A stretch of DNA of 64,000 nucleotides from Photobacterium chitinilyticum (GCF_004104355.1 NZ_RJLM01000007.1:1-64000), one strand, 5' to 3'; shown: positions 18,154 through 29,585, counted from the stretch's first letter. Program-made: numbers and translations. Notes: generated by a model from the sequence alone, not told the origin.

Positions 18154-19521
18154 TTAAAAGAACAGGTGTCCCATCAACGCAATTACCGGCAGTGTAACGA
18201 CGGTACGCAGGATAAAGATCATAAACAGCTCCCAAGGCTTGACTGGGATTTTGCTGCCGATCAGCAGGGCACCGATTTCCGACATGTAAATCAGCTGGGT
18301 GACAGACATGGCTGCAATTACGAAGCGAGTCAGGTCACTTTCAATTCCCGAGGCCAGAATTGATGGCAGGAACATATCAGCAAAACCCACCACAATGGTT
18401 TCTGATGCCGCTGTCGCTTCTGGAATTTGTAACAGTTCAAGGAATGGGATAAATGGTAGACCGAGAATACTGAAGACCGGTGTATTTTCAGCGATAACCA
18501 GCGCCACAGTACCGATAGCCATCACAACAGGTAGAACACCGAAAATCATATCGACGGCGTTCTTAATGCCTTCTATAACCACGTGGCGAAGGCTTTTTAC
18601 TTCACTTGCTTTGTTTAGTGCTTGTTCCAGGCCAAAGCTGATCACTGTTTTACCAGCAGGAACGGCTTCGTAGTCTTCGGTTACTGTCGTGCCATCAATG
18701 TAGTTGTCTTTTTTCCAGGACAGAGGTGGTAGACGTGGAACAATTACCGCGGCAGCCAAACCAGCCAGGCACACTGTCAGGTAGAACGGGGCAAACATAT
18801 GTTCTAGGTTTACCTGAGCGATAACCACTAGGCTAAAAGTAATTGATACTGCGGTAAATGTTGTACCGATCACTGCAGCTTCACGCTCGGTATAGATCTT
18901 GCCTTCGTATTGCTTGCTAGTCATCAGAACGCCGACACTACCGTCACCCAGCCATGAGGCAATACAGTTAACGGCTGAGCGGCCAGGCAGGTTGAACAGC
19001 GGACGCATGATCCGGGTAAACAGAGCGCCAACAAATTCAAGCAGACCGAAGTTCAACAGGAGTGGCAGTAGCAGCCCGGCAAACAGAAATACAGAAAAGA
19101 GAACAGGCAGCAAATCATTGAGCACCAGACCACCTGTTGCGCCGTCATGGATCATTTCAGGGCCGATACCAAAGAACGTCATAACGACAAAGACGGCACC
19201 CAGCTGCTGCACAATGAACCATGGTAGTGTTGGGTTTAACAAGCCACTCAAAAAGCTGTTATCAGTGATCGCTCGGGGTTTTAGGAGCTTGGTAATAATG
19301 GTAGCTACGGCGGTTAGAGCGATCACGAATGTGACAATAGCTGTCAGCATGCCTTCAAATAGGCCTTGAACGGACTTGGCCAGAACCGCGATAGGAATGG
19401 TAATTGTGTCCTGGTACTCGATAGGTGCCATGAACAGAAATACACCTAACAGTGAAGGGAGAAGAAACATAAGCCAGTTGGCTTTGCTGCTCGAAGATGT
19501 TGCTATTGCCTGATCCTGCAT
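18154..19521 (-). CDS. yjiH: YjiH family nucleoside-recognition (GATE) membrane protein
   Basis: A 455-residue polytopic protein with roughly ten hydrophobic segments. It has the Gate domain pattern (NLPGRSAVNCIASWLGDGSVGVLMTSKQ) and the C-terminal FADMFLPSILASGIES, matching the YjiH family. The family is thought to be transport-related, but substrate and physiology are not established as far as I know. It is transcribed alone with its own terminator. A long leader (19522-19888) lies upstream. Confidence 0.85.
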   Translation of the reverse strand: MQDQAIATSSSSKANWLMFLLPSLLGVFLFMAPIEYQDTITIPIAVLAKSVQGLFEGMLTAIVTFVIALTAVATIITKLLKPRAITDNSFLSGLLNPTLPWFIVQQLGAVFVVMTFFGIGPEMIHDGATGGLVLNDLLPVLFSVFLFAGLLLPLLLNFGLLEFVGALFTRIMRPLFNLPGRSAVNCIASWLGDGSVGVLMTSKQYEGKIYTEREAAVIGTTFTAVSITFSLVVIAQVNLEHMFAPFYLTVCLAGLAAAVIVPRLPPLSWKKDNYIDGTTVTEDYEAVPAGKTVISFGLEQALNKASEVKSLRHVVIEGIKNAVDMIFGVLPVVMAIGTVALVIAENTPVFSILGLPFIPFLELLQIPEATAASETIVVGFADMFLPSILASGIESDLTRFVIAAMSVTQLIYMSEIGALLIGSKIPVKPWELFMIFILRTVVTLPVIALMGHLFF

Positions 19522-19888
19522 ACTCGACCTTTAACTAACTGTTTTGACTGTGAGTAACAAACTGCTCTTATTCTGTAGGAATAAATATTCACTGATCATC
19601 CATAATCAGGTGGTGAAAGATTACCGTTTTTATCTTTGTAATGGAATAGTTTGCGGTGTTGTACGTGTATTTATTCACTTTTGTTCTGTCATTTGGCTTG
19701 TTTGCAGTGACTTGCAGTAATGCTGTGATAAGCCGGTATGCATGTAGTTAAATAAAAAAAGTGGAAAGACAGACAACAGTATGTAGGACAAATGAATAGG
19801 GAAGCCGAGGGATAAGAGGGTGAAAATGGAGGCTGCGAGTGAGTGGTGAGGCTCGTATTGCTTCTAACCCGATTATATAGTCGCTTAA
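19522..19888. other. Long intergenic region upstream of yjiH
   Basis: About 370 AT-rich bases between the yjiH start and the gorA terminator. It should contain the yjiH promoter. I see no reading frame with a ribosome site, no RNA gene and no clear operator. Confidence 0.45.
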
Positions 19889-19936
19889 CAAAAAAGCTGG
19901 TTATATGCGCCAGAACATTGGGCGTACAACCAGCTT
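19889..19936 (-). terminator. Terminator of gorA
   Basis: On the minus strand the arms AAGCTGGTT/AACCAGCTT enclose a second paired segment (TACGCCC/GGCGCA region), then six T. An unusually long intrinsic terminator stem about 45 bases after gorA. Confidence 0.85.
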
Positions 19937-19981
19937 AGTACTGTGTTTCTGTCGAATGAATGTATTCGTTACATATCGGTG

Positions 19982-21355
19982 CTAGCGCATAGTAACGAAC
20001 TCTTCTGAGCCCGTCGGGTGGATGGCAACCACGCTGTCGAAATCTGCCTTGGTTGCGCCCATCTTCATCGCAACACCAAAGCCCTGGATCATTTCGTCGA
20101 CGGTATAGCCGATGCCATGCAGGCCGATCACTTTCTCGTCAGGGCCCGCGCAAATCAATTTCATTTTGCATGGCTGGCGGTGTGAGGTGACAGCGGTGTA
20201 CATGGCAGTGAAGCCTGATTGATAGACTTTTACATTATCTTCGCCGTATTCGGCAATGGCTTCTGGTTCTGTCAGGCCGATAGTACCGATTGGCGGGTGG
20301 CTGAAGACCACGGTCGGTACTAGCTTGTAGTCCATTTTGGCTTCGGTCTTGCCGTTGAACAGACGCTCAGATAATTGGCGACCCGCTTTAACGGCCACTG
20401 GCGTCAGCTCGATACCGCCTTCCATGATATCGCCAACACAGTAGATGCCTTCGACATTGGTTTGCTGATATTCATCAACCTTGATGTAGCCGCGACTGTT
20501 GGTTTCAACACCAGTTGCTGCCAGGTTGATTTTGTCCGTGGTCGGGTTACGGCCGATAGCCCAGATCAGCACATCGGTATTGTGGGATTCCCCGTTTTCG
20601 AAGTGAAGGGTGACCGAGCCGTCTGATTCTTTTACCACTTGTTTCGGGATCGAGTGCGTATGCAGGGTCGGGCCTTCTGCATCCATCACTTCGACCAGCG
20701 TGTTGATGATTACCGGGTCAAAACTGCGCAGCGGGGATTCCTTGCGGACGAACAGGTGAGTATCGGTACCCAGGGCACTTAGCACGCCGGCGATCTCGAC
20801 AGCTATGTAGCCGGCACCAATTACCGCACTGCGCTTTGGCTGCTCGTTGAGCTCGAAGAAGCCGTTAGAATCGATGCCGTGCTCGGCGCCCGGGACGTTG
20901 GGAATTGTTGGCTCGCCGCCGACGGCAATCAGAATATGATCGGCCGTATAGTGTTCGCCGTTTACCTCGACCGTTTTTTTGTCAGCGCCATCTTGTGTAT
21001 CAACAAAACGGGCAAAGCCATTGATCACTTCAATCTTGTTGTTGCCCAGTACATTGTCATACGCGGCATGAATACGGCTGATATACGCTTCGCGGTTTTC
21101 TACCAGTTTGCTCCAGTCGAATTTTTTGACATCGACATCGAAGCCGTAATCTTTGGCATACAAGTGCATGGCTTCGGCAATTTGCGCGCCATGCCACATG
21201 ACTTTCTTTGGTACACAGCCGACGTTTACACAGGTACCACCCAACGCTTTGGCCTCGATCAGGGCGACCTTGGCACCATACATTGCTGCACGGTTTGCTG
21301 ATGCAATACCACCGCTGCCGCCACCGATACAAATGTAATCAAAATGCTTTGCCAT
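19982..21355 (-). CDS. gorA: Glutathione reductase
   Basis: A 457-residue FAD- and NADPH-dependent homodimeric enzyme that keeps glutathione reduced in the cytoplasm. The N-terminal FAD motif [14 protein letters not shown] is followed by the redox-active disulfide [13 protein letters not shown] (Cys about 42 and 47). The NADPH Rossmann segment is [13 protein letters not shown], and the C-terminal interface holds the catalytic His in HPTGSEEF. Length fits E. coli Gor (450). It is monocistronic. The N-terminal ATG has a GAGAAAG-like site. Confidence 0.95.
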   Translation of the reverse strand: MAKHFDYICIGGGSGGIASANRAAMYGAKVALIEAKALGGTCVNVGCVPKKVMWHGAQIAEAMHLYAKDYGFDVDVKKFDWSKLVENREAYISRIHAAYDNVLGNNKIEVINGFARFVDTQDGADKKTVEVNGEHYTADHILIAVGGEPTIPNVPGAEHGIDSNGFFELNEQPKRSAVIGAGYIAVEIAGVLSALGTDTHLFVRKESPLRSFDPVIINTLVEVMDAEGPTLHTHSIPKQVVKESDGSVTLHFENGESHNTDVLIWAIGRNPTTDKINLAATGVETNSRGYIKVDEYQQTNVEGIYCVGDIMEGGIELTPVAVKAGRQLSERLFNGKTEAKMDYKLVPTVVFSHPPIGTIGLTEPEAIAEYGEDNVKVYQSGFTAMYTAVTSHRQPCKMKLICAGPDEKVIGLHGIGYTVDEMIQGFGVAMKMGATKADFDSVVAIHPTGSEEFVTMR

Positions 21356-21480
21356 GACTTTCTCCGCTTAATTCTAAGATTTATTAGCTGAACCTAGTGT
21401 AATCAAGAACGCTGGGAGTTACGAGGGGCGAGGATCGAGAAAGTCGAGCCCGATAGTAATAACTGATGGCAGGAAAGTAT

Positions 21481-21503
21481 AAGGCGGGAGGGCTCCCGCC
21501 TTT
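21481..21503 (-). terminator. Probable terminator downstream of rlmJ
   Basis: Strong stem AAGGCGGGAG/CTCCCGCCTT about 20 bases after the rlmJ stop. The T-run is short in both directions, so efficiency is uncertain. Confidence 0.6.
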
Positions 21504-21523
21504 GCAAGTATTGTCTGGGTGGG

Positions 21524-22363
21524 TTACTCCGGTACTACCCATTCCACTTTATGGTGGCCGTGGGTCGGTGCAATCGCCTGTTGTAGCCACGGCAGAATCG
21601 CTTGCATCTGGCTTTCCAGCTTCCATGGCGGATTGATGACAATCATCCCGGAGGCAGTCATGCCACGCTCTGTCGTATCGGGCTCGACGCCGAGCTCGAT
21701 TTGCAGGATCTTACGGATTCCCAGCTTTTCAAGCCCTTTCAGCATCTTGTCGATATTCTCGCGATACACAACCGGGTACCAGATAGCATAAGTGCCGGTT
21801 GCCCAGCGCTTGTGGCTTTCTGCGATAGCGTTGACGACATCCATGTACTCATGCTTGAGCTCATAGGGAGGGTCGATCAGTACCACGCCGCGGCGCTCTT
21901 TCGGCGGCAGGCTGCCCTTTAGTCGCAGAAAGGCATCTTCCTTGTAGATTTTCACCTGGCGGTCGCTACGGAATTCCTGCAGCAGCAACGGAAAATCAGC
22001 CGGATGCAGCTCGGTCAGTACCATGCGATCCTGTTCGCGGAGCTGGGCGCGGGCAACACGCGGTGACCCCGGGTAATAGCGCAGGTCATCATTGTCGTTG
22101 AGTACCTTAATCGCATCAATATACGATTTGATTTCTGCGGGGATATCCTCACGAGACCACAGGCGGGCAATGCCCTGCTTGAATTCGCCGGTTTTCTCGC
22201 TACGCTCATCCTGCAGATCGTAGCGGCCGACGCCCGAGTGGGTATCGTGATAGACAAATGGCTTATCCTTTTGCTTCAGGGCATCAAGGATCAGGCTTTG
22301 TACGATGTGTTTGACCACATCGGCATGGTTGCCGGCATGGAAGCTGTGGCGATAACTCAGCAT
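21524..22363 (-). CDS. rlmJ: 23S rRNA (adenine2030-N6)-methyltransferase RlmJ
   Basis: A 279-residue SAM-dependent enzyme methylating A2030 of 23S rRNA. The family N-terminus MLSYRHSFHAGNHADVVKH is intact, and the catalytic motif appears as VLIDPPYELKHEY (DPPY, N6-adenine type). A further conserved tract, SGMIVINPPWKLE, lies near the C-terminus. Length is that of E. coli RlmJ (280). Divergent from prlC, as often seen next to gorA in enteric genomes. Confidence 0.95.
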   Translation of the reverse strand: MLSYRHSFHAGNHADVVKHIVQSLILDALKQKDKPFVYHDTHSGVGRYDLQDERSEKTGEFKQGIARLWSREDIPAEIKSYIDAIKVLNDNDDLRYYPGSPRVARAQLREQDRMVLTELHPADFPLLLQEFRSDRQVKIYKEDAFLRLKGSLPPKERRGVVLIDPPYELKHEYMDVVNAIAESHKRWATGTYAIWYPVVYRENIDKMLKGLEKLGIRKILQIELGVEPDTTERGMTASGMIVINPPWKLESQMQAILPWLQQAIAPTHGHHKVEWVVPE

Positions 22364-22579
22364 GTATGAGATCTCTACAGGTAGTCAGTCTTGGGATAGG
22401 GGGCATATTATGGCGAATTGTCGGCGAATATCCACAAAGCCGTCAGAACTTTAGTCATACAGGTGGTTAATTACACGTTAAAATGAAAGGGTAAGGTGAT
22501 CAGAAACTGCGACTAAGGGATTGAATTTATAAGCCCGAAGACACATCTAATAAGGGACAGAAGAATTAAGGATTAGCGC

Positions 22580-24622
22580 ATGACGAACCCACTATTAACC
22601 ATGACGGATCTGCCTCCGTTCTCCCAGATCAAGCCTGAACATATAAAACCTGCTGTTGAGCAGGCAATCGCTGACTGCCGTGCCAATGTCGAGGCTGTAA
22701 TAGCCAACGAAGCTGCGCCAAGCTGGGAGACAATCTGTGCTCCGCTGGCCGAGACCGATGATCGCTTGAGCCGGATCTGGTCGCCGGTTGGTCATTTGAA
22801 TGCGGTAAAGAACAGTAACGAGCTGCGTGAGGCGTATGAAAGCTGCCTGCCTATTCTATCTGATTACGGCACCTGGGTTGGTCAGCACAAAGGGCTTTAC
22901 GAGGCGTACAAAGCCATTAAAGCCGCTGATAGCTTTGGCCAGCTGACGCAGGCACAGCAAAAATCTATCACTGATGCACTGAAAGAGTTTGAACTGTCGG
23001 GCATTGGCTTGCCGGCAGCTGATCAACACCGTTATGGCGAGATCAGCAAGCGCCTGTCGGAGCTGGCGTCGACTTTCAGCAATAATGTGCTTGATGCCAC
23101 GATGGGCTGGAGCAAGCTGGTAGGTGATGAAGCCGATCTCGGAGGTTTACCAGAATCTGCCCTGCAAGCGGCACAGGCGGCCGCCGAAGCGAAAGCGCAG
23201 AAGGGGTATTTGTTTACCCTGGAAATTCCATCTTACCTGCCGGTAATGACCTACTGTGAGAACCGCGAACTACGTCAGGAAATGTATGAGGCTTTCGTCA
23301 CCCGAGCTTCTGATCGCGGCCCTAATGCAGGAAAGTGGGATAACACCGATATCATTTCTGAGAAGCTGAAGCTGAGTCATGAACTGGCTCGCCTGTTGGG
23401 CTTTGGTTCCTACAGCGAAAAATCCCTGGCGACCAAGATGGCAGAAACGCCGGATCAGGTACTGGGCTTTTTGAATGATTTGGCCTCCCGTACCAAGCCA
23501 CAGGGAGAGCGTGAAGTTGCCGAGCTACGTGATTATGCTGCTTCTGAATTCGGTGCAGCGGATCTGGAGCCTTGGGACTTTGCTTTCTATTCCGAGAAGC
23601 TCAAGCAGCATCGCTACAGTATTTCTGACGAACAACTGCGTCCGTACTTTCCTGAACACAAAGTCGTTGCTGGCCTGTTTGAGGTTCTCAAGCGAGTCTT
23701 CGGAATGGACGTGAAGCCGCGTGACGGAGTTGATGTCTGGGATAGCAGCGTGAGCTTCTACGATATTTTTGATGCATCGGGTGAGCTACGAGGCAGCTTC
23801 TATCTTGATCTCTACGCGCGTGAGCACAAGCGTGGCGGATCCTGGATGGATGAGTGCATGGTGCGTCGTACCTGCACCGACGGTAGCCTGCAAAAGCCTG
23901 TGGCCTACCTGACCTGTAACTTCAACAAGCCAATCGGTGACAAGCCTGCTCTGTTTACCCATGATGAAGTCGTGACCCTATTCCATGAAACGGGTCACGG
24001 TATCCACCATATGCTGACCCAGGTTGATGCTCCAGCCGTCTCCGGGATCAACGGTGTTCCATGGGATGCGGTCGAGCTGCCAAGTCAGTTTCTGGAAAAC
24101 TGGTGCTGGGAAGAAGAAGCCCTGGCATTTATCTCCGGCCACCATGAGAGCGGTGAAGCCTTGCCGAAAGAAATGCTGGATAAAATGCTGGATGCAAAGA
24201 ACTTTCATTCGGCGATGGGTATCCTGCGCCAGTTGGAGTTCGGCTTGTTCGATTTTACCCTATATAGCAATTACGACCCGGAAATCGGCGCTCAGGTGCT
24301 TGATACGTTATTCGATATCAAGTCCCGGGTATCGGTAGTACCAAGCCCGGAATGGGGCCGTTTCCCTAATAGCTTCAGTCATATTTTTGCCGGTGGCTAC
24401 AGTGCGGGCTACTACAGTTATCTATGGGCCGAGGTACTATCGTCTGATGCCTACTCGCGGTTTGAGGAAGAGGGTATTTTCAACACTAGGACCGGTGCCG
24501 ACTTCCTCGACTGTATTCTCGAGCGTGGTGGTAGCGAGGAGCCGATGGCATTGTTCAAACGCTTCCGTGGCCGTGAGCCGAAAATAGATGCTTTACTCCG
24601 TCATTCCGGCATCACAGGGTAA
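22580..24622 (+). CDS. prlC: Oligopeptidase A (M3 metallopeptidase)
   Basis: A 680-residue zinc peptidase that degrades oligopeptides, including cleaved signal peptides, in the cytoplasm. The zinc motif HETGH (in TLFHETGHGIHHML, near residue 470) and the third ligand region (LENWCWEEEAL) are present, as is the long helical N-terminal region starting TNPLLTMTDLPPFSQI. Length equals E. coli PrlC (680). It is transcribed alone toward a bidirectional terminator. Confidence 0.96.
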   Translation: MTNPLLTMTDLPPFSQIKPEHIKPAVEQAIADCRANVEAVIANEAAPSWETICAPLAETDDRLSRIWSPVGHLNAVKNSNELREAYESCLPILSDYGTWVGQHKGLYEAYKAIKAADSFGQLTQAQQKSITDALKEFELSGIGLPAADQHRYGEISKRLSELASTFSNNVLDATMGWSKLVGDEADLGGLPESALQAAQAAAEAKAQKGYLFTLEIPSYLPVMTYCENRELRQEMYEAFVTRASDRGPNAGKWDNTDIISEKLKLSHELARLLGFGSYSEKSLATKMAETPDQVLGFLNDLASRTKPQGEREVAELRDYAASEFGAADLEPWDFAFYSEKLKQHRYSISDEQLRPYFPEHKVVAGLFEVLKRVFGMDVKPRDGVDVWDSSVSFYDIFDASGELRGSFYLDLYAREHKRGGSWMDECMVRRTCTDGSLQKPVAYLTCNFNKPIGDKPALFTHDEVVTLFHETGHGIHHMLTQVDAPAVSGINGVPWDAVELPSQFLENWCWEEEALAFISGHHESGEALPKEMLDKMLDAKNFHSAMGILRQLEFGLFDFTLYSNYDPEIGAQVLDTLFDIKSRVSVVPSPEWGRFPNSFSHIFAGGYSAGYYSYLWAEVLSSDAYSRFEEEGIFNTRTGADFLDCILERGGSEEPMALFKRFRGREPKIDALLRHSGITG

Positions 24623-24788
24623 ATTGCGATCTCTGGCTGGTTATTTTGTTCCATAGCGTTATCGGGCGTGCTCATTGATAGGCATCAACTCCGCGCGCCT
24701 TCTTAGCTCTGGAACGAAATTCCTGCGCCATAGAAGGCAATTAGAGTTATTGTGTTGCTGAATCAGTCACGTGATTATCATAGATAAT

Positions 24789-24815
24789 AAAAAGGCTCCC
24801 GAGGGAGCCTTTTTT
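24789..24815. terminator. Bidirectional terminator between prlC and gppA
   Basis: AAAAAGGCTCCC/GGGAGCCTTTTTT arms with a two-base loop, T-tracts on both strands, between convergent genes. Confidence 0.92.
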
Positions 24816-24842
24816 GATCGAGCGGTGTTGCAAAAAGCAGTG

Positions 24843-26339
24843 TTATTCGTTTTGGTCAATGACCAAAGGCCAGCCCATATCCGTCTGGCGGACAGCTTCT
24901 TGCTGCAACTCCGCCTTGGTGAGCGGATTGGCATTGAGCCAAAGCGCGGGCAGGGCTAGGGTCAGCTTGCTGTCATCTATTGTCAGCGTGAACGGCGGCT
25001 GGTGGTTGTGGTCACGACGGTGGCACAGGATCACGGCCAGGCGCAGCAGGCGTAGAATGCGTGCTGCACTTTGGGCCGAGAGAGCATGCTGTTCCGGCAA
25101 GCTGGTCAGCTGTTCGCGGAAGCGACGAAGCAACTCGGCAATCAGGTGCTTTTGGGCACGGGTAAAGCCTGGTAGATCAATGTTATTGATTAGGTAGGCG
25201 GCGTGCTCACCACTTTTCTTGAACTCGATACTGGTGCCGATTTCATGCAAGGTAGCACTCGCATTGAGCAGGTATTTTGCCTGTGGCTCTAATTGCCACA
25301 CTTGCTCACAGCTATTTAAGAGTGACATTGCAGTTTGAGTAACGGCATCGGCATGCTTGGTATCCAGCTGGAAGCGGGCCTGCAGGCTTATTAGGGTACG
25401 TTCACGTACATCGTGATGGCGCATTTGGCTCATCATCTCGTAAACCATACCCTCGCGGAGGGCACCGCCGGCCAGAGTCATCGATTGGATGTTCAGCGAT
25501 TCGAAAATAGCAATCAGGATCGATAGGCCGCTCGGGAAAACCAAGGCTCTCTCCAGAGTCAGCCCTTCGATATCAAGATCTTCCAGGCGCTCATATTGCA
25601 TTGCCTGTCGCTGCATGCGCTTGAGCTTTTGCAAGGTGATGATTTCATCCATCCCCTGGGCCAGCATAATTTCCTGTAGTGCCTGAACCGTACCACTGGC
25701 ACCTACGCAGGTTTCCCAGCCAAGTTTGTGGTAGGGCTCGACAATTGGCTCAATCGCACTTTTTGCTGCATTGATTGCCGCGTCAAAGTTTTCTGCCGTC
25801 AGGTAACGATCTTTGAAATAACGCTCCAGCCAGGTGACACAGCCGATCTTCAGGCTTGTCAGGGCGCTGGCATCAAAGCCTTCGCCGATAATCACTTCGG
25901 TACTGGCACCGCCGATATCGACGACCAAGCGTTTGCCGCATCCGCCGGAGGTGTGGGCTACCCCCTGGTAGATGATCCTGGCTTCTTCTTCACCGGGGAT
26001 GATCTCGACGCGATGGCCAAGAATATCCTTGGCCTTAGAAAGAAAAGTATCTGCATTCACGGCTGTACGCAGCGCTGCGGTTCCGACAATACGGATTTTG
26101 TCGGTGGGGATATCCTGCAGCCTTTCTGCAAACAGGCTTAGGCAGTCCCACCCACGCTGCATGGCTTCTTCACTCAGCTCGTTCTGGCTGTTGAGGCCTG
26201 CGGCAAGGCGGACTTTGCGCTTAATTTTGGCCAGTGTCTGCACACTGCCGGCGACTTCCCGCACAATCCACATATGAAAGCTGTTCGAACCCAAATCAAT
26301 CGCGGCGTACAGAGGTGATACTGTTCTTTCCATCGGCAT
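24843..26339 (-). CDS. gppA: Guanosine-5'-triphosphate,3'-diphosphate pyrophosphatase
   Basis: A 498-residue Ppx/GppA-family phosphohydrolase that converts pppGpp to ppGpp and can act on polyphosphate. The ASKHA-fold motifs are visible: [14 protein letters not shown] at the N-terminus, [14 protein letters not shown] near residue 145, and the HD-like C-terminal helical region. Identity as GppA rather than Ppx rests on length (E. coli 494) and on being directly downstream of rhlB, as in E. coli. The gap to rhlB is three bases. An in-frame second ATG six bases on is possible. Confidence 0.93.
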   Translation of the reverse strand: MPMERTVSPLYAAIDLGSNSFHMWIVREVAGSVQTLAKIKRKVRLAAGLNSQNELSEEAMQRGWDCLSLFAERLQDIPTDKIRIVGTAALRTAVNADTFLSKAKDILGHRVEIIPGEEEARIIYQGVAHTSGGCGKRLVVDIGGASTEVIIGEGFDASALTSLKIGCVTWLERYFKDRYLTAENFDAAINAAKSAIEPIVEPYHKLGWETCVGASGTVQALQEIMLAQGMDEIITLQKLKRMQRQAMQYERLEDLDIEGLTLERALVFPSGLSILIAIFESLNIQSMTLAGGALREGMVYEMMSQMRHHDVRERTLISLQARFQLDTKHADAVTQTAMSLLNSCEQVWQLEPQAKYLLNASATLHEIGTSIEFKKSGEHAAYLINNIDLPGFTRAQKHLIAELLRRFREQLTSLPEQHALSAQSAARILRLLRLAVILCHRRDHNHQPPFTLTIDDSKLTLALPALWLNANPLTKAELQQEAVRQTDMGWPLVIDQNE

Positions 26340-26342
26340 ATC

Positions 26343-27653
26343 TTACTGTTGTTTTTGGTGCTGCGGGCGGCGGCGGTTATTGCGCTGACGCGACTGGCCC
26401 TGACCCTGGCGTGATGAACTATTGCGACGGTTTCCGCCCTGGCGTGGTGAGCGAGGAACGCTTACCGGAGCGGGTAGATCGTCTAGCAGAGCTTCACCAT
26501 CGTACTTGGATAGTGGAATAGGATGCTCAATATAGGTCTCGATGGCCGGAAGATTGATTGCATATTGTTCACAGGCAAAGCTGATAGAGTGACCACTCTC
26601 ACCGGCACGGCCAGTACGGCCAATACGGTGGACATAGTCTTCTGCATCGTCAGGGAGATCGTAGTTGAATACGTGCGTCACCTGAGGAATATGAAGGCCT
26701 CGGGCGGCAACATCCGTTGCAACCAGAACATCAATTTCGCCCTGGGTAAACTGTTCCAGAATACGAACACGCTTCTTCTGCGGTACATCACCGGTTAGCA
26801 GGCCTACGCGGTGCTTGTCGGCCGCCAAATGGGCCCAGATACTTTCACAGCGGTGCTTGGTATTGGCAAAAATAATGGCGCGATCTGGCCATTCTTCTTC
26901 AATCAGGGTCTGCAGCAGACGCATCTTGTCCTGATTTGACGGGTAGAACAGTTCTTCCTGAATACGGTGGCCAGTTTTCTGCTCCGGTTCGACAACGACA
27001 CTTTCAGGGTTATTCATATGCTCGAAAGCCAGCTCTTTTACCCGGTATGACAATGTCGCCGAGAACAGCATGTTCAGTCGAGCTTTAGGCATCGGCATGC
27101 GACGGAACAAAAAGCGGATATCTTTAATAAAACCCAGATCGAACATTCGATCGGCTTCGTCGAGTACAACAACCTGAATAGAAGCCAGATCGATAACACG
27201 TTGCTTATAGAAATCGATAATACGGCCGCAGGTGCCGATCAGGATATCAACACCAGCTTCCAGTGTTTTTTGTTGTTTCTCATACGCTTCACCGCCGTAT
27301 GCCAGGCCAGCTTTAAGCCCAGTGCTTTCGAGCAGCGGTTTGGCATCGTTGTAAATCTGGATCGCCAATTCGCGTGTAGGTGCCATAATAATGGCACGAG
27401 GATGGTTGGTTTTGCGTTCCTCCGAAGCCGGATTGAGTAACAAATAGTTAAAAGTCGCTGTCAGGAAGGCCAGGGTTTTTCCCGTACCTGTTTGAGCCTG
27501 ACCTGCAATGTCTCGGCCGGTGAGCACTACCGGCAATGCCTGCGCCTGGATAGGTGTACAATTATGGAAACCTTTTGTTTCCAATCCTTGTAAAACCCTA
27601 GGGTCTAAACCCAGGTCGGCAAATTTCTGCTCTGTGATGTGAGTCGTCTTCAT
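26343..27653 (-). CDS. rhlB: ATP-dependent RNA helicase RhlB (DEAD box)
   Basis: A 436-residue DEAD-box helicase that assists RNase E in the degradosome. Motifs in order: Q motif ([13 protein letters not shown]), Walker [19 protein letters not shown] ([13 protein letters not shown]), SAT ([10 protein letters not shown]), and [13 protein letters not shown] plus [10 protein letters not shown] in the second RecA domain. The C-terminal tail is rich in Arg, Gln and Asn (about 395-436), typical of RhlB and likely RNA-binding. First gene of the rhlB-gppA operon and divergent from trxA. Confidence 0.96.
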   Translation of the reverse strand: MKTTHITEQKFADLGLDPRVLQGLETKGFHNCTPIQAQALPVVLTGRDIAGQAQTGTGKTLAFLTATFNYLLLNPASEERKTNHPRAIIMAPTRELAIQIYNDAKPLLESTGLKAGLAYGGEAYEKQQKTLEAGVDILIGTCGRIIDFYKQRVIDLASIQVVVLDEADRMFDLGFIKDIRFLFRRMPMPKARLNMLFSATLSYRVKELAFEHMNNPESVVVEPEQKTGHRIQEELFYPSNQDKMRLLQTLIEEEWPDRAIIFANTKHRCESIWAHLAADKHRVGLLTGDVPQKKRVRILEQFTQGEIDVLVATDVAARGLHIPQVTHVFNYDLPDDAEDYVHRIGRTGRAGESGHSISFACEQYAINLPAIETYIEHPIPLSKYDGEALLDDLPAPVSVPRSPRQGGNRRNSSSRQGQGQSRQRNNRRRPQHQKQQ

Positions 27654-27766
27654 TCGTATAGAATATCAGCTTAGGGTTGCAATACGAAACGGATTCCATT
27701 CAAATAGGGCAACGATTTGCTGGTTAAAATAAAATCAGCCAAGAAAATCAACCATTGGAGTGGAAG

Positions 27767-28093
27767 ATGAGCGACAAGATTGTGCAGCTGACAGACGCAA
27801 GTTTTGATGACGACGTGATTAGCGCAGCGGGCCCTGTATTAGTCGATTTTTGGGCTGAATGGTGTGGCCCATGTAAAATGATTGCCCCAATTCTTGACGA
27901 AATCGCGGATGAATACGAAGGTAAGCTGACGATCGGCAAACTAAATATCGATCAGAATTCAGCAACGCCGCCTAAGTTCGGCATCCGTGGTATTCCAACA
28001 CTGCTGCTGTTTAAAGACGGCGGTGTGGCAGCTACTAAAGTAGGCGCACTGTCTAAGAGCCAGCTTAAAGAGTTCCTGGACGCGAACCTATAA
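27767..28093 (+). CDS. trxA: Thioredoxin 1
   Basis: A 108-residue thioredoxin beginning [10 protein letters not shown] with the active-site dithiol WCGPCK. It reduces cytoplasmic disulfides and supplies ribonucleotide reductase. The start at 27767 has GGAG six bases upstream and aligns with E. coli TrxA; the in-frame ATG four codons earlier (27755) lies before that site and is rejected. Followed by rho, as in E. coli. Confidence 0.98.
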   Translation: MSDKIVQLTDASFDDDVISAAGPVLVDFWAEWCGPCKMIAPILDEIADEYEGKLTIGKLNIDQNSATPPKFGIRGIPTLLLFKDGGVAATKVGALSKSQLKEFLDANL

Positions 28094-28107
28094 GCCACCT
28101 CTTATCC

Positions 28108-28141
28108 AAACCATACGCAATTTCTCAGTTGTGTATGGTTT
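28108..28141 (+). promoter_or_regulatory. Stem-loop in the trxA-rho interval
   Basis: A 13-base stem, AAACCATACGCAA/TTGTGTATGGTTT (one G-T pair), with an eight-base loop. No T-run follows, so it is not a plain intrinsic terminator. It may stabilise the trxA mRNA 3' end. The rho leader follows, a region known in E. coli to be subject to Rho autoregulation. Confidence 0.5.
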
Positions 28142-28291
28142 GACTTCCGACTATGCTAGACGGATGGCGTGTTTAGTGCTAACTTATTGCACGTTAAATA
28201 TACATTTGTTCATTCCTTGACCTGCCCCTTTGGTCAACTCTATCTCAACTAACGTAGAACCCCGATTTTGACTGACAAGAAACCCACCACT

Positions 28292-29554
28292 ATGAATCTT
28301 ACTGAACTGAAAAGCCAACCTATTCCAAAGTTGGTTGCGCTGAGCGAAAGCTTAGGGTTAGAAAACCTAGCGCGTTTGAGAAAACAAGACATCATCTTCT
28401 CGATTCTCAAACAGCACGCAAAAAGTGGTGAGGACATTTTTGGCGATGGTGTTCTAGAGATACTTCAAGATGGCTTCGGCTTCCTCCGCTCTGCAGACAG
28501 CTCTTACCTTGCCGGCCCCGACGACATCTACGTTTCTCCTAGCCAAATCCGCCGTTTCAATCTTCGCACTGGTGATACTATCGCCGGGAAGATCCGTCCT
28601 CCCAAAGATGGCGAACGTTATTTTGCCCTGCTGAAAGTTAACGAAGTCAACTATGACAAGCCGGACAATGCGCGTAACAAGATTCTGTTTGAAAACCTGA
28701 CGCCACTGCACGCGAACGATCGCATGCGTATGGAACGTGGTAACGGTTCAACCGAAGATATTACGGCACGTGTACTTGATTTGGCATCGCCAATCGGTAA
28801 AGGCCAGCGTGGTCTTATCGTGGCTCCGCCGAAAGCCGGTAAAACGATGTTGCTGCAGAATATTGCCCAGAGCATTGCCTACAATCACCCTGAATGTGAG
28901 CTGATGGTATTGCTGATCGACGAACGTCCGGAAGAAGTAACCGAGATGCAGCGTTTGGTCAAAGGCGAAGTGATTGCATCAACGTTCGATGAGCCAGCTT
29001 CTCGTCACGTACAAGTTGCAGAGATGGTTATCGAGAAAGCGAAGCGTCTTGTTGAGCACAAGAAAGATGTGGTTATCCTGCTTGACTCTATCACCCGTCT
29101 GGCGCGTGCCTACAACACCGTGGTTCCTTCATCTGGCAAGGTACTGACTGGTGGTGTGGACGCCAATGCCCTGCACCGTCCGAAGCGTTTCTTCGGTGCA
29201 GCACGTAACGTTGAAGAGGGCGGTAGCCTGACAATCATTGCAACGGCACTGGTTGATACTGGTTCGAAGATGGACGAAGTTATCTACGAAGAGTTCAAGG
29301 GTACAGGTAACATGGAACTGCACCTGTCGCGTAAGATTGCCGAGAAGCGTGTATTCCCTGCAATTGACTTCAACCGTTCGGGTACCCGTCGTGAAGAGCT
29401 GCTGGCGAAAGCTGACGAGCTGCAGAAGATGTGGATCCTGCGTAAGATTGTTCACCCAATGAGTGAAACGGACAGTATGGAATTCTTGATCGACAAACTG
29501 TCGATGACCAAGACCAATGATGAGTTCTTTGACGCGATGCGCCGTCAGAAGTAA
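28292..29554 (+). CDS. rho: Transcription termination factor Rho
   Basis: A 420-residue hexameric RNA-dependent ATPase that ends transcription. The N-terminus [15 protein letters not shown], the RNA-binding cold-shock domain ([17 protein letters not shown]), Walker [10 protein letters not shown], the Q-loop/R-loop region and [10 protein letters not shown] are all as in E. coli. A TTG-initiated extension to 28268 exists, but the conserved N-terminus begins at 28292. The leader between trxA and rho is the probable site of autogenous attenuation. Confidence 0.98.
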   Translation: MNLTELKSQPIPKLVALSESLGLENLARLRKQDIIFSILKQHAKSGEDIFGDGVLEILQDGFGFLRSADSSYLAGPDDIYVSPSQIRRFNLRTGDTIAGKIRPPKDGERYFALLKVNEVNYDKPDNARNKILFENLTPLHANDRMRMERGNGSTEDITARVLDLASPIGKGQRGLIVAPPKAGKTMLLQNIAQSIAYNHPECELMVLLIDERPEEVTEMQRLVKGEVIASTFDEPASRHVQVAEMVIEKAKRLVEHKKDVVILLDSITRLARAYNTVVPSSGKVLTGGVDANALHRPKRFFGAARNVEEGGSLTIIATALVDTGSKMDEVIYEEFKGTGNMELHLSRKIAEKRVFPAIDFNRSGTRREELLAKADELQKMWILRKIVHPMSETDSMEFLIDKLSMTKTNDEFFDAMRRQK

Positions 29555-29585
29555 TAATTTAGCTGCCTAACTCACAGTTTTCTGA

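Noticed and set aside
18044-18235. 63-codon minus-strand frame at the end of yjiH
   Set aside because: It overlaps the yjiH 3' end and its terminator in another frame, with no ribosome site or family match.
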